From IMG/VR virus record IMGVR_UViG_3300044958_000668, positions 19,102 through 83,101 of that record: a stretch of DNA of 64,000 nucleotides. One strand, given 5' to 3'. This stretch comes from a virus. This document shows, one piece after another, positions 49,582-59,219 of the stretch; the stretch's first letter is position 1, and each line of letters starts with the position of its first letter. The translations under genes and the position numbers were made by a program. Under the pieces are notes generated by a model, which was not told where the DNA came from, ran no database searches, and was given only the letters and a program-made list of their open reading frames with translations.

Positions 49582-50853
49582 TTAGTTTATAGGCTTCATG
49601 TCATTGAGATTTTTCCCAATCTCACATGAAATTTTTAATTTTAAATTTGGATACAGATTATCGTCATCTGACTCCAGAATATCTTTTGATAAGTTATAAA
49701 CCTTACGACAGTCGCTCGGCCTAACATAAAAAATATAACCATCATGAACGTGCATCGCTATTCTTGCATCTTTAATTTCCCGGTGCAGCATGACAAGTTT
49801 ATGCAAACAGACCGTAGATGCAGGAGATTGAATTACAAAATTTCTAATCCTATAATCTTGCTCTCCAAAAAATCGCTTTTTTCCGTAATGGTCTAAAGCA
49901 TATCCGTCATCTTTAACAATTTGCTTGGCAACATATTCCAATGCGACCGAGTATTTATTTTGTATCTTTGTAATCAACTTATTGGCGACATCAAACGGTA
50001 TCCCAAGCCGTTTCGAAAGGGACTTTGCGCCCTGTCCAAATATGACAGGTAAAAATATACCCTTACAAATCCTTCTCGAATCTGGTGTTGGCTCCAATGT
50101 CGTGATATCTCTCCAAATCGTATTATACAAATCTTGCCCTGTTGCAAGATTTTTCCCCAACTCAGGATCATCAGAAAGCCATTGCAGCATAGAAACTTCC
50201 TGATGATTGAAGTCTATGTACATGAAAATTTCATCAAATCCAGCAGGTCTGAACAATTCTCTATCGGACTCGTTAATTGAATGGGGATTAAAGCTTTTGT
50301 CTGAGAATTTTGAGCATTTGCTTCGACCGTTAACTTGTCCAAGAATCTCGTAATAGGAATTTAGCTTTAATCTGTTTTTGGTGTGTATGATGCCTGCGTT
50401 TTCTATATCAGGTATCACACTAGTTATAAGCGGGAGATAAATATTTTTGTAAATATATTTTAATTTATCCCAATTTGCGTCCTGCATGATGCTGACTAGT
50501 CTGGACTGGGCAGTTTTAAAACTCTCTGGGGCTTTCTCAAACACTCCAAAAAAACACTCTAAAACCTTTAAGTCCAACAAGTTAGAGTCCAAATCATATT
50601 TCAATCCAAGCACATTGCCAACATGGGAAAATAAGTTTTTCAAATCCCATCCAATCAACACTTTATTTGGATCATTTATATAAAAATCAATTTCGCCCAA
50701 TTGTTCAGCAAGCTGACTTCTGTCGCTCGACAGATCTATTTGCACTCGTTTGTTTCCGCCAATAATAATCAATCTTTTAGAAACAGTGCCTTCTACAGCA
50801 ATAAAAATATTGCTATCTACCAACTGCTCTAAGGCTTGTGCTAATTCGCTCAT
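49582..50853 (-). CDS. Family A DNA polymerase with degenerate exonuclease domain
   Basis: 423 aa from ATG at 50853. The N-terminal 150 residues resemble a remnant 3'-5' exonuclease domain (KVLIGWDLKNLFSHV) lacking its acidic catalytic set. The polymerase part has motif A (FMYIDFNHQEVSML), motif B (RRICKGIFLPVIFGQGAKSL) and motif C (IAMHVHDGYIF); the second acidic residue of motif C (usually HDE) is Gly, while the metal-binding Asp residues stay. It coexists with a Pol III-type polymerase in the same genome. A lesion-bypass, priming or Okazaki role is possible. Confidence 0.85.
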   Translation of the reverse strand: MSELAQALEQLVDSNIFIAVEGTVSKRLIIIGGNKRVQIDLSSDRSQLAEQLGEIDFYINDPNKVLIGWDLKNLFSHVGNVLGLKYDLDSNLLDLKVLECFFGVFEKAPESFKTAQSRLVSIMQDANWDKLKYIYKNIYLPLITSVIPDIENAGIIHTKNRLKLNSYYEILGQVNGRSKCSKFSDKSFNPHSINESDRELFRPAGFDEIFMYIDFNHQEVSMLQWLSDDPELGKNLATGQDLYNTIWRDITTLEPTPDSRRICKGIFLPVIFGQGAKSLSKRLGIPFDVANKLITKIQNKYSVALEYVAKQIVKDDGYALDHYGKKRFFGEQDYRIRNFVIQSPASTVCLHKLVMLHREIKDARIAMHVHDGYIFYVRPSDCRKVYNLSKDILESDDDNLYPNLKLKISCEIGKNLNDMKPIN

Positions 50854-51538
50854 AGTAAGAGTGTAATGAAAAATCAAACAACTAACAAGATCGAAAAAAC
50901 AACTAACGAGTTAAAACAAGTTTAAAAAACAAGTTTTGTATGCGCATAATCTCCTCCAAGTTTTATCTGGCCTTAATGCTTTCACCCTATTAATTAATTA
51001 CTAATAATAACAAGGGGGATATAAGAGCACAGATAAACTGAGTTAATGTTCTTACTGACTTGTCTAATAAGAATCATTGTGTACAAGCAATAACAAAATC
51101 CAATTTGAAATTTACATAAAGCAATTGTCTTGAATTACTTTTTCTTTATAAATTTCTTGTAAACGTCCTAACCAAAGTAAAGGAGAAAGATCTTTTTCAA
51201 CTTTCTCACCCCAAGAGTTGGGTACGAATGGTTACGTAACAATCCAACTGTTTTGCCGTTTTTAGGGGATGGTTTCAATACTCTGGCTCACCTAGTTTAC
51301 TGCTCTCATGTAGATCTGGAGTTAGATCCGATTAGCAAGCAGGGCCACCTCGCAGAGTCAGGTTTTGTTTATCAGGCTGTAATTTGGGATTTTTTCAAAT
51401 AATTCCTGATAAGGCAGGATGATGCCTAGCATGTTTTTAAAGTTGAAACTAAGTTAGTAACTCTAAATAATAAAGTCAACTTGACTTGAGAAAAAAAATT
51501 TTATATAAATCTCAATTCGAACAAAGGAAAATTTCTCA
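50854..51538. other. 685-base intergenic region with structured stretches, no gene
   Basis: No convincing gene is present. The first 330 bases are AT-rich with short direct repeats. Between about 51190 and 51400 the sequence is more GC-balanced and can form hairpins (AGTTGG/CCAACT at about 51214-51253 enclosing GTTACGTAAC; GATCT/AGATC; TTATCAGG/CCTGATAA; AGGCA/TGCCT). It lies between a minus-strand and a plus-strand operon, and so must contain divergent promoters; TTTATATAAAT at 51500-51511 is the one before the plus-strand gene. A regulatory RNA or replication origin is possible. Confidence 0.4.
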
Positions 51539-52228
51539 ATGCCAGACCCTCTCGAAGCAATTTTGCATCATCAAATGAATAAACTTGAGGCGAAGGCTTA
51601 TAAAATCTCCCTAATGTGGGTCGAGATGTCTAGAGAGCAATTTCCTAATTATCAACATGTTCGAATTCGAAAAACAGGTGATCCTCGAAAATCCCTTCTT
51701 TTTAAACACTGCTACAAATTAGCAAAAGAAACCAACGGCATATTGCCAGACAAAGAATATAAACTATACATTCTAGCTCAACTTCATATTTTAAAGTCAA
51801 TTAACGATGGAAAAATACACGCCTTAATTGATCCTCAGTGCTTGCATGGAGAAAAAGCTTGGAGAAGATGGCAAGTTTGGAAAAGAAGATATGATGCTCA
51901 CCGCATTAAAACTCAATCAATAGAAAACTTGAGTTCAGATAGCACCTCTAGAGTGCTGAGGGAATTAGAAAAAACAAAAATGTTTTTAGCTGATCGCAAC
52001 TGCCTAATTTATAGGCAGTACGAAGAAAAAGTTTTAGATAGAACCATGATTAAATGGATAACATTTGGATGGGTGTCACCAATTTATTCGCTGTTAAGCC
52101 CTTGGATGGCTAAGGTTCTGAATGAACCAATTGAGAAAGCATTCTCTTTTGACTTTTCTATCTATAAATCTTCGATCAACGATGAAGTCGTAAATAGGTT
52201 TAAGGAAATTTTTGACTATGAACAATAG
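51539..52228 (+). CDS. Hypothetical protein, 229 aa
   Basis: AAAGGA precedes ATG. The protein is helical, Trp/Lys/Arg-rich (AWRRWQVWKRRYDAHRIKTQ) and could bind nucleic acid. No recognisable family. It is the first gene of a plus-strand set of three that follow the large intergenic region. A downstream gene overlaps its end by 11 bases. Confidence 0.6.
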   Translation: MPDPLEAILHHQMNKLEAKAYKISLMWVEMSREQFPNYQHVRIRKTGDPRKSLLFKHCYKLAKETNGILPDKEYKLYILAQLHILKSINDGKIHALIDPQCLHGEKAWRRWQVWKRRYDAHRIKTQSIENLSSDSTSRVLRELEKTKMFLADRNCLIYRQYEEKVLDRTMIKWITFGWVSPIYSLLSPWMAKVLNEPIEKAFSFDFSIYKSSINDEVVNRFKEIFDYEQ

Positions 52229-52466
52229 ATTTTTTTTAGACGAAGAAAATAGTGTTTGGAAATACTACGACTTAAAAAACACCGAATCAAATATGAGATG
52301 TTGCCGATTTGAAGGCTATACAAATACCAAAGAACGACAAGAAATCTGGGTATGTAGAAGAAGCTGCCCTGAAGAAACTTGGATGGAAATTTTTGAACAT
52401 CAAGCACAAATTATTATTGACTCGGAGAAACATAATGGAATTCCAAACAGACCATCTCAAGTCTGA
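52218..52466 (+). CDS. Hypothetical protein, 82 aa
   Basis: Starts MNNRFFLDEENSVWKYY, overlapping the upstream gene by 11 bases. A small acidic and aromatic protein with four cysteines (MRCCRFEGYTNTK, VCRRSCPEETW) that may pair or bind zinc. Overlaps the next gene by 32 bases. Confidence 0.5.
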   Translation: MNNRFFLDEENSVWKYYDLKNTESNMRCCRFEGYTNTKERQEIWVCRRSCPEETWMEIFEHQAQIIIDSEKHNGIPNRPSQV

Positions 52467-52710
52467 TGACTTAAGGCAAATATGTAGATTCGCATATGAA
52501 AATTGTAAAATTTGGTATGGCGAAATATTTATTGAAGATATAGATGATGAAAATTGTTCATTAGAAAATATAATGTCTTATATTGACGAAGACTTTAATT
52601 TTAGAATAAGCATAAATGATGATATAGAAATGGGCTTCTATGAAGATAGTTGTTATTGCTGGTTCGTGTTAGAAAAAGATCATATTAGCAATATTGCATC
52701 CTTAGTTTAA
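52435..52710 (+). CDS. Hypothetical acidic protein, 91 aa
   Basis: From ATG at 52435 with GGAG upstream (MEFQTDHLKSDDLRQICRF). Strongly acidic, with Asp/Glu runs and Tyr/Cys scattered (YEDSCYCWFVLEKD). It may be a small acidic inhibitor or DNA mimic; that is only a suggestion from charge. It converges with the next gene directly at the stop. Confidence 0.5.
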   Translation: MEFQTDHLKSDDLRQICRFAYENCKIWYGEIFIEDIDDENCSLENIMSYIDEDFNFRISINDDIEMGFYEDSCYCWFVLEKDHISNIASLV

Positions 52711-52938
52711 TCAAACAGTCTTGCTTAACCACTCTTTAAAGCTAAAGTTTTTTATAAGCAAGGAATCTATTTGTCTATTTGGATTAACAATTATTTTGTT
52801 AATTTCTTTCTTTCCTTTTTCAGATGTTATTGCTTTCCATGCTTTTTTTCTTGTCGGATAGCTCATATCTTTAAAAGATGATCTTAAATTTTTTACAATA
52901 TCTTCTATTGCATCTCTTTTATTTGATTTTTTACTCAA
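52711..52938 (-). CDS. Small protein with C-terminal SFKEWL motif
   Basis: 75 aa, starting at TTG 52938 (reading LSKKSNKRDAIEDIVKNLR). Basic helical protein whose last residues are NFSFKEWLSKTV, the same aromatic-x-x-W-L pattern that other proteins here carry at the N-terminus. Not recognised. Confidence 0.5.
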   Translation of the reverse strand: MSKKSNKRDAIEDIVKNLRSSFKDMSYPTRKKAWKAITSEKGKKEINKIIVNPNRQIDSLLIKNFSFKEWLSKTV

Positions 52939-52939
52939 C

Positions 52940-53719
52940 TTAGTACCATTTCAGAGTATTAGTGATTGTTTCTATTATTTCAGAATTTTCCTGTGTAGGA
53001 AAGAAATTCAAATCAGTATCAGAAGGACTCATGGCCCACTCATGTTGTCCCATTCCAGACTCTATGTTGTAGTTCAATATTCGAATCATCCCTTTTTCTT
53101 TTTCGAATATTATAGAAGTTTGATTTTCCTCGACTCTTTGATGATCTGGTGCTTGGTTGCCATGTCCTTTAACTCCCAGTCTGATGATATAATTAGAATT
53201 ACTTATTTTCTTAATGCCCTCATAGATGAAGATATTCTTTGCGTTTCTTCTTATAGAATCAGCCATTTGTACAACTAGGCTTTCGAGTTTATTATATTCT
53301 CTCTTTGGAGAATCTATATCCTCTTTATTTATCACTTGCACTTCGTCTAAAACTTCATTGGCGACTATATCTTCATATCCCCCATATCCGCCTCTGTTTA
53401 TTTGAAAAATTCTTTTTGTATACCAAGTTGGGTTCCCAGTTAAATCGCTTCCTAGTCTGTCGATCATGAGATTCAGACCAGTACCACACCAGCACTTTAT
53501 AGAACCGGAATTATCTCCCCATTGTACCTCATTCATGAAATTGCTACGCCCTTCATTGGTTCCAATTTTTTTAGATGCGAGTATAGAAAACAGCTTTTCT
53601 AAATCAAAAGATTTTATAGGCATATCGTTTTGATGTGACTTCTCAGCATCTTTGTTGTTTTGATCAAATCCAAAAATATCTTTAAATTCTAACCATGTTT
53701 TAAAGCCTTTAACTGTCAT
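52940..53719 (-). CDS. Hypothetical protein with FKTWLEF N-terminal motif
   Basis: 259 aa starting MTVKGFKTWLEFKDIFGFD, with AAAGGA ahead. After the aromatic leader, the protein is Asp/Asn-rich with Gly/Tyr loops (NRGGYGGYEDIV) and ends in a Trp. Possibly a packaged or structural protein. No family. Confidence 0.6.
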   Translation of the reverse strand: MTVKGFKTWLEFKDIFGFDQNNKDAEKSHQNDMPIKSFDLEKLFSILASKKIGTNEGRSNFMNEVQWGDNSGSIKCWCGTGLNLMIDRLGSDLTGNPTWYTKRIFQINRGGYGGYEDIVANEVLDEVQVINKEDIDSPKREYNKLESLVVQMADSIRRNAKNIFIYEGIKKISNSNYIIRLGVKGHGNQAPDHQRVEENQTSIIFEKEKGMIRILNYNIESGMGQHEWAMSPSDTDLNFFPTQENSEIIETITNTLKWY

Positions 53720-53720
53720 T

Positions 53721-54077
53721 TTATTCCTTTGTAGGTTTCTCTATAGATTCTTCTGCGGTTTTTTCAGGCAACATATTTTTTAAGGTCTCTTCTATACTTT
53801 TCAGCATTTTAGTTTGTTCTTTTTCTTGTTTGAATATTCTCATATCCATAGCTTCCACCTTCTTCACCAGTTTTCCCAAATTCAACTTGTCTTCGCCATA
53901 TTCTTTTTGCATTTCAGCCCAAACTTCTTTCAACGCTTTAAGAGAAGTCGTGAAATCATCTTCAGTTAAAGTTGAAAGATTTAACTTTGTCTCTTCTGTT
54001 TCAATTATATTACCTTCGTCGTCTACGACTTCGAAGGTAGTTGTTAAAGTTGTATTTCTATGTAAAACAGTTGTCAT
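53721..54077 (-). CDS. Hypothetical coiled-coil protein
   Basis: 118 aa with AAAGGAG ahead of ATG. Thr/Glu-rich beta segments at the N-terminus, then a helical Lys/Glu coiled coil (LVKKVEAMDMRIFKQEKEQT) and an acidic tail. It lies directly after the fibre genes and may be a tail assembly or chaperone protein, by position. Confidence 0.5.
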   Translation of the reverse strand: MTTVLHRNTTLTTTFEVVDDEGNIIETEETKLNLSTLTEDDFTTSLKALKEVWAEMQKEYGEDKLNLGKLVKKVEAMDMRIFKQEKEQTKMLKSIEETLKNMLPEKTAEESIEKPTKE

Positions 54078-54108
54078 TTTATCTCCTTTGTACTATATTT
54101 ATGAACTT

Positions 54109-55641
54109 TTAAACATTTTCTATTTCTACTAGAGTTGTTTTAGCACACCATCTAATTGTTTCACTTGCTACTCCTGTCACTTTGATTGCTAATGCATCAT
54201 TTGTGTTGTCTGCTTCTGCGTCTGTATCCCAAGAAGCGGTATCTTCAGCTATTGTTGTTTTTGTTGGAGTTCCTACTAAAGCTGTTGTTCCACTGGTGTT
54301 TTCAATAACTCCTTCTATTCTATATCCTCCTCCATCACCAGATGTTACACTTCTTCCTACGATTAATATATCAAAAAGATAAGTTTGGCCGCTTGGTATT
54401 GATATTCTAGCATTTGTAACATCTCCTATAAACATTTCTGTTTGAGTAGCGTTAGTTGTCTCACATGCAGACACAACATAGCTTGTTTGTGCTTTTTTAA
54501 TTGTTTCTGTGACTGTTATGTTTGACCAATAACTTAAATCAGATTGCAGTAACACTCCTGAAGTTGTAACTACAGCATCGTAATTCCCTGATTCTCCCGC
54601 AATGACTCCATCAAAAGATCCATTGTATTTCCCGTCTAGTGATGTTGACCATGTTTCGCTTCCTCCTAAAGGAGCATCATTATCTGTTTGATCTTCTCCA
54701 TATAGAATATTATCCACCCATACTCGAACGCTTCCTATTGGCCCAACTTGAAATTCCCACATTAAATCAAAATCTACGTTTTGAGGCAGTGAAGCATTGG
54801 GTATTTCAACTCTAGCGAAGTCGTCAACATCAGGAGTTGCGCTGCCATCTCCCAATCTAACAACTAAGTCGTAAGATCCATTAAATCCGCAATATCCACC
54901 TCTGAATGAATTGCCCATTTCGAAAATACAACCTTCTGGATTTGTTCCTGTTGGTATGTTTACAGTTGTTTTAAATACAGCGTTTTGACTTCTTCCTATA
55001 TTTTGAGGAGATCCTCCACCTGTATATGAAAAAGCTGAATTTACATTGCTTCCGCTTGTAATAACTTCATCAGCAGACGCAACAGGGGTAGCACCCTCTT
55101 CGAAAGCTCCAGAACTCCTAGCATGCTGACATCTTAATGTGGCTAAAGCATTTTTCCCTGTTGCCAGAGAATAATCGCCACTGGCAGTGCAATCTTCTCC
55201 TATTTCTACTCCATTTGTGCTTATAGGGTTTAATGCAATGTTTCCGCTTGTTGATGAAACTATGTTTCCGTCAAATTTTAAATTATCAACTGTTAAGGAC
55301 CCGTTTATCCCAATTGTTGTAGACGATCCATCATTTGTTCTTACAAAGTCCGTGGTTCCTCCAAAACTTCCCGCATTATTATATTGCACATAAGTATCAG
55401 AGCCTCCTGGCGATCCTCCACCATTCGAATCAACATACGACTTAGTAGCTGCATCTTGGTTTGCAGTAGGATCGGTTATATTTACGATTTTGTTGGTTTG
55501 CATGTCAAGATTACCAGTAAATCTTAATTGGTTTGCTCCATCGATAGTGGTTAGGCCAAGAGCTTCAATAGATTCATCGTCAGATGTAATTTCGTTCTCT
55601 TGTATTTTTAAATATTTTCCACTTATGAATTTAACTACCAT
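54109..55641 (-). CDS. Tail-fibre-like protein
   Basis: 510 aa, SD GGAGG in the upstream stop region. The N-terminal module (TTIDGANQLRFTGNLDMQ and ITDPTANQDAATKSYVDS) is a repeated fibre/structural unit; the middle is beta-rich with Gly/Asn/Thr; the C-terminal domain (near TPTKTTIAEDTASWD and WCAKTTLVEIEN) is shared with the next gene. Likely a receptor-binding or distal fibre subunit. Confidence 0.75.
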   Translation of the reverse strand: MVVKFISGKYLKIQENEITSDDESIEALGLTTIDGANQLRFTGNLDMQTNKIVNITDPTANQDAATKSYVDSNGGGSPGGSDTYVQYNNAGSFGGTTDFVRTNDGSSTTIGINGSLTVDNLKFDGNIVSSTSGNIALNPISTNGVEIGEDCTASGDYSLATGKNALATLRCQHARSSGAFEEGATPVASADEVITSGSNVNSAFSYTGGGSPQNIGRSQNAVFKTTVNIPTGTNPEGCIFEMGNSFRGGYCGFNGSYDLVVRLGDGSATPDVDDFARVEIPNASLPQNVDFDLMWEFQVGPIGSVRVWVDNILYGEDQTDNDAPLGGSETWSTSLDGKYNGSFDGVIAGESGNYDAVVTTSGVLLQSDLSYWSNITVTETIKKAQTSYVVSACETTNATQTEMFIGDVTNARISIPSGQTYLFDILIVGRSVTSGDGGGYRIEGVIENTSGTTALVGTPTKTTIAEDTASWDTDAEADNTNDALAIKVTGVASETIRWCAKTTLVEIENV

Positions 55642-56706
55642 TTATCCTCCAAGTATTCCATTTCCTACGGTTGACCAAGTTTCATCTTTAATTCCTCCGT
55701 GGAAAGGAATTGGTGCTCCACTTGCCTCTCCTCTAACCTCGACTGCTGTCATCTTCGCACACCAGTGTGTAGTCGAATTTGACCCATGTATCCCTTTTAA
55801 AATTACACTTACATCTCCTGCGGATGGAGTGTTGCTTGCAAGACTTAAGGTCACATCTAGATCAGGACTTCCTGATGCTATTGCTGTTTTTGTTGGAGTT
55901 CCTACAAATGATCCGGTTCCATCGTTGTTTTTAATTAATCCGTTATATCTATATGCGTTTCTTTTTTGATTGGTCCCATCGTCTGTTGTTCCCACTATTA
56001 AATATTCAAAAAGCGAATTCCCGTCAGTTGGTAATTCAAATGAATTGTAATTTCCGCCTGGATATATTTCAGCCGTAGCATCGTCTGAACGTTGACGATT
56101 GTGATATGTTAGATAGAGAGTTTGGTAGACATTTACTGATTTCCCAAGATTCCCAGAGCTAGTTAAATGTTGTCCAACTCTACCTTCTCCTAAAGGTTCG
56201 GCATCGGTTCCATGAACAAGTAAGAAGTCTTCTGTAACTGTTGGGTTAAAATGCTCTGAACTGTTTATTACAAATCCATTGTTATTGATTGGGTCTACAA
56301 CTAGATTTTGAAGAGATATGTTATTATTTGTTCTAATTTCATTTGGATTTTGGCCACTTATCCCAATTCTATCAATTTCAACATTATCCGTAGCCGTTAC
56401 ATTTCCCGATCCATCAAATATGAAACCTGCTCCTCCACCAAAGCTGCCTGCATTGTTGTATTGCACATGAGTATTTGACCCGCCTGGTGATCCTCCACCA
56501 TTTGCATCAGCGTATGCCTTAGTAGCAGCTTCTTGGTTTGCCGTTGGGTCTGTAAGATTGACTACTTTATTTGTCTGAAGATCCATATCGCCAGAAAATT
56601 TTAGCTGCCTTGCTCCATCCATCTGAGTTCTTGCCAATGAAGATACCAGATCTATCCCATCAGTAGAAATAACTATTATTCTTCCGCTTATTTGTTTAAC
56701 AGACAT
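55642..56706 (-). CDS. Tail-fibre-like protein
   Basis: 354 aa from ATG at 56706, six bases after a TATATAA box and without SD. It has the same N-terminal module (TQMDGARQLKFSGDMDLQ, DPTANQEAATKAYADA) and a C-terminal domain (VGTPTKTAIA, WCAKMTAVEVRG) homologous to that of the 54109 gene, with a different centre. Shared ends and variable middle indicate domain shuffling among receptor-binding proteins. Confidence 0.75.
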   Translation of the reverse strand: MSVKQISGRIIVISTDGIDLVSSLARTQMDGARQLKFSGDMDLQTNKVVNLTDPTANQEAATKAYADANGGGSPGGSNTHVQYNNAGSFGGGAGFIFDGSGNVTATDNVEIDRIGISGQNPNEIRTNNNISLQNLVVDPINNNGFVINSSEHFNPTVTEDFLLVHGTDAEPLGEGRVGQHLTSSGNLGKSVNVYQTLYLTYHNRQRSDDATAEIYPGGNYNSFELPTDGNSLFEYLIVGTTDDGTNQKRNAYRYNGLIKNNDGTGSFVGTPTKTAIASGSPDLDVTLSLASNTPSAGDVSVILKGIHGSNSTTHWCAKMTAVEVRGEASGAPIPFHGGIKDETWSTVGNGILGG

Positions 56707-56722
56707 GAACTTATATATTAAA

Positions 56723-56747
56723 AAAGGATGGCAAATTGCCATCCTTT
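56723..56747 (-). terminator. Rho-independent terminator
   Basis: AAAGGATGGC/GCCATCCTTT with loop AAATT, then T6 on the minus strand. It is 25 bases from the stop of the gene at 56773 and overlaps the start of the next promoter (TATATAAGTTC), so one unit ends where the next begins. Confidence 0.9.
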
Positions 56748-56772
56748 AGAGTTTTAATAATTTAAATCAAAT

Positions 56773-57927
56773 TTATTGGTTGTAATTAACTAGAATCACA
56801 TCTCCAGACTCAGGGGCAGTATTAAATGTTATAATGGCTCCTGATAAAGTGTAATCATTTGCACCACCAGTATTCTGGATGATGCCATTTAGATAAATAC
56901 AATCAGTATTTGACAAAGGTGTTGCCGCCATTGTGAAGTCTGTATTTGATCCATTAACTGTTCCTGTAGGAGTTTCTCTTGTTACCCAAGTATCTGTAAC
57001 ATATGAATCCGCAATGGTAAAGGCTGCACTTGAACTCATTGTCAGGTCGCCCCCAACTGCGTTGTAGGTAGTGTCAGATGCACCTTGTCCAACAAGCAAT
57101 GCAGCAGAAGCTCCATCGGCAAGAGAAAGCCCACTAGAACCTAGAGCGAGAGTTGATCCATCAAGATTAACTTCAATATCATCAGCATTTACGGTAATTC
57201 CACCCGAAGTTGCAGCACCAATATTAACATCACCGCCAGATGCTGCTAGACCGCTTCCTGCACCGACTGAAATACCGCCAGCACCAAGGTTTAGTCCCGA
57301 ATTAGTATCCAGATTTATTGTGATGTCGTTTGCATTTGCTGTTAATCCACCGCTTGTTGCGGCAACAACATCTACTGTTTCAGCAGTCTTCGTAAGACCA
57401 GCACCAGCTACAAGATCGCCTAAAAGTTGTCCGGTTTGAGAGAATTTTTCAAAAGTCAGAGCGGTTGTATCTAGAGTGATAGATCCGGTTGTAGTTAGCA
57501 ACCAGCCAGTGTCTGCGTTTGAAGTTCCTTCTTCAATGAATGCAAACATGCCAGTTGTAACTTCGGCACTTGTGTTTGCGTCTGAAGATCTGACAGGAGC
57601 ACCAGATGCGGTTACATCATAAATACCGTTTTGGTTACCAGTTGATTGATTCTTAAGAAGAATTCTATCGTCTGCTACAAGAGTCACTCCGTCTACGGTT
57701 TGACCTGCTGTGAATGCTGAAGCAAAAGTTCCATTAGACGTAGTTGCTACCCTAATGCTTTCTTTAAAATCAATTACACCACCTGCAACTTGAGCATCAA
57801 CATATGCTTTCGTTGCAGCTTCCTGATTTGCTGTCGGATCTGTAAGATTGACAATTTTATTGGTTTGCAAGTCAAGATTGCCAGTAAATCTTAACTGACG
57901 AGCACCATCTGTTTGTGTTACGGCCAT
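56773..57927 (-). CDS. Tail-fibre-like protein, paralog of 57980-59134
   Basis: 384 aa with AAGGAAGG upstream. N-terminal module (TQTDGARQLRFTGNLDLQ, TDPTANQEAATKAYVDAQ), a long Gly/Ala/Ser/Asp repeat region (GGLTANANDITINLDT, GGITVNADDIEVNLDG) typical of phage fibre shafts, and a C-terminal beta domain (PTGTVNGSNTDFTMAATPLS). It is near-identical over about 420 bp to the next gene and shares its C-terminal domain with 59220-59987. Probably a trimeric fibre. Confidence 0.85.
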   Translation of the reverse strand: MAVTQTDGARQLRFTGNLDLQTNKIVNLTDPTANQEAATKAYVDAQVAGGVIDFKESIRVATTSNGTFASAFTAGQTVDGVTLVADDRILLKNQSTGNQNGIYDVTASGAPVRSSDANTSAEVTTGMFAFIEEGTSNADTGWLLTTTGSITLDTTALTFEKFSQTGQLLGDLVAGAGLTKTAETVDVVAATSGGLTANANDITINLDTNSGLNLGAGGISVGAGSGLAASGGDVNIGAATSGGITVNADDIEVNLDGSTLALGSSGLSLADGASAALLVGQGASDTTYNAVGGDLTMSSSAAFTIADSYVTDTWVTRETPTGTVNGSNTDFTMAATPLSNTDCIYLNGIIQNTGGANDYTLSGAIITFNTAPESGDVILVNYNQ

Positions 57928-57979
57928 TTTTTTCCTTCCTTGGATTTTAATTTTATGGTAATTTTATGGTAATTTTATT

Positions 57980-59134
57980 TTATTTGGCATAATTAACTAA
58001 TAAAACATCTCCGGTTTCAGGAGCACTATTGAAAGTGATTGAGTTTGTTGAAATGGTGTAATCATTTGAACCGCCAACATTTTGAAGTATACCATTTAAA
58101 TGGACACATTCTGTTCCACTTAAAGGCGTTGCTGCCAACGTGTAAGAAGCATTGCTTCCATTTACAAGTCCTGATGGAACTTCTCTGTAAACCCAAGTAT
58201 CTGTAACATATGAATCCGCAATGGTAAAGGCTGCACTTGAACTCATTGTCAGGTCGCCCCCAACTGCGTTGTAAGTCGAATCAGATGCACCTTGTCCAAC
58301 AAGCAATGCAGCAGAGGCTCCATCGGCAAGAGAAAGACCACTAGCACCTAGAGCGAGAGTTGATCCGTCAAGATTTACTTGGATATCATCAGCATTTACG
58401 GTAATTCCACCCGAAGTTGCAGCACCAACATTAACGTCACCGCCAGATGCTGCCAAACCACTTCCTGCACCGACTGAGATACCGTTAGCACCAAGGTTTA
58501 GTCCCGAATTAGTATCTAGATTTATTGTGATGTCGTTTGCATTTGCTGTTAATCCACCGCTTGTTGCGGCAACAACATCTACTGTTTCAGCAGTCTTCGT
58601 AAGACCAGCACCAGCTACAAGATCTTCTAAAAGTTGTCCAACTTCACTGAATTTTTCAAAAGTCAGAGCCGTTGTATCTAAGGTGATAGTTCCAGTTGTA
58701 GTTAGTAACCATCCGGTTTTTGCGTTTGAAGTTCCTTCTTCTACAAAACAAAACAGTCCACTTGTAACTTCTGCACTTGTGTCTGCATCTGATGACCTAC
58801 TTGGAGCACCAGTAGCTTGTACTATGTAGATTCCGTTCTCGTCTCCTGATGACTGGTTTTTGATTAAAATTCTATCATTAGTTGCAAGAGTCACTCCGTC
58901 TATAACGTCGTTATTTTCAAAATCACTAGCTAGAGTTCCTGTTGCCGTAGTTGCAACTCTGACACTTTCTTTAAAATCAATTACACCACCTGCAACTTGA
59001 GCATCAACATATGATTTCGTAGCAGCGTCTTGATTTGCTGTCGGATCTGTAAGATTGACAATTTTATTGGTTTGCAAGTCAAGATTACCAGTAAATCTTA
59101 ATTGACGAGCACCATCTATTTGTGTTACGGCCAT
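57980..59134 (-). CDS. Tail-fibre-like protein, paralog of 56773-57927
   Basis: 384 aa with AAGGAGGG before ATG. Same length and plan as the gene downstream: N-terminal module, shaft repeats, then a C-terminal beta domain (PSGLVNGSNASYTLAATPLS) ending FNSAPETGDVLLVNYAK. The central DNA (58201-58620) nearly equals 57001-57420, so duplication or gene conversion is recent; the ends differ more. The two may act as alternative receptor binders. Confidence 0.85.
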   Translation of the reverse strand: MAVTQIDGARQLRFTGNLDLQTNKIVNLTDPTANQDAATKSYVDAQVAGGVIDFKESVRVATTATGTLASDFENNDVIDGVTLATNDRILIKNQSSGDENGIYIVQATGAPSRSSDADTSAEVTSGLFCFVEEGTSNAKTGWLLTTTGTITLDTTALTFEKFSEVGQLLEDLVAGAGLTKTAETVDVVAATSGGLTANANDITINLDTNSGLNLGANGISVGAGSGLAASGGDVNVGAATSGGITVNADDIQVNLDGSTLALGASGLSLADGASAALLVGQGASDSTYNAVGGDLTMSSSAAFTIADSYVTDTWVYREVPSGLVNGSNASYTLAATPLSGTECVHLNGILQNVGGSNDYTISTNSITFNSAPETGDVLLVNYAK

Positions 59135-59219
59135 GTTTTCCCTCCTTGAATATTTAAACTGACATTGTAGTTATTCATTATTATGTATTTTTTACAATCT
59201 TTCATGCGTTTATATTGGT

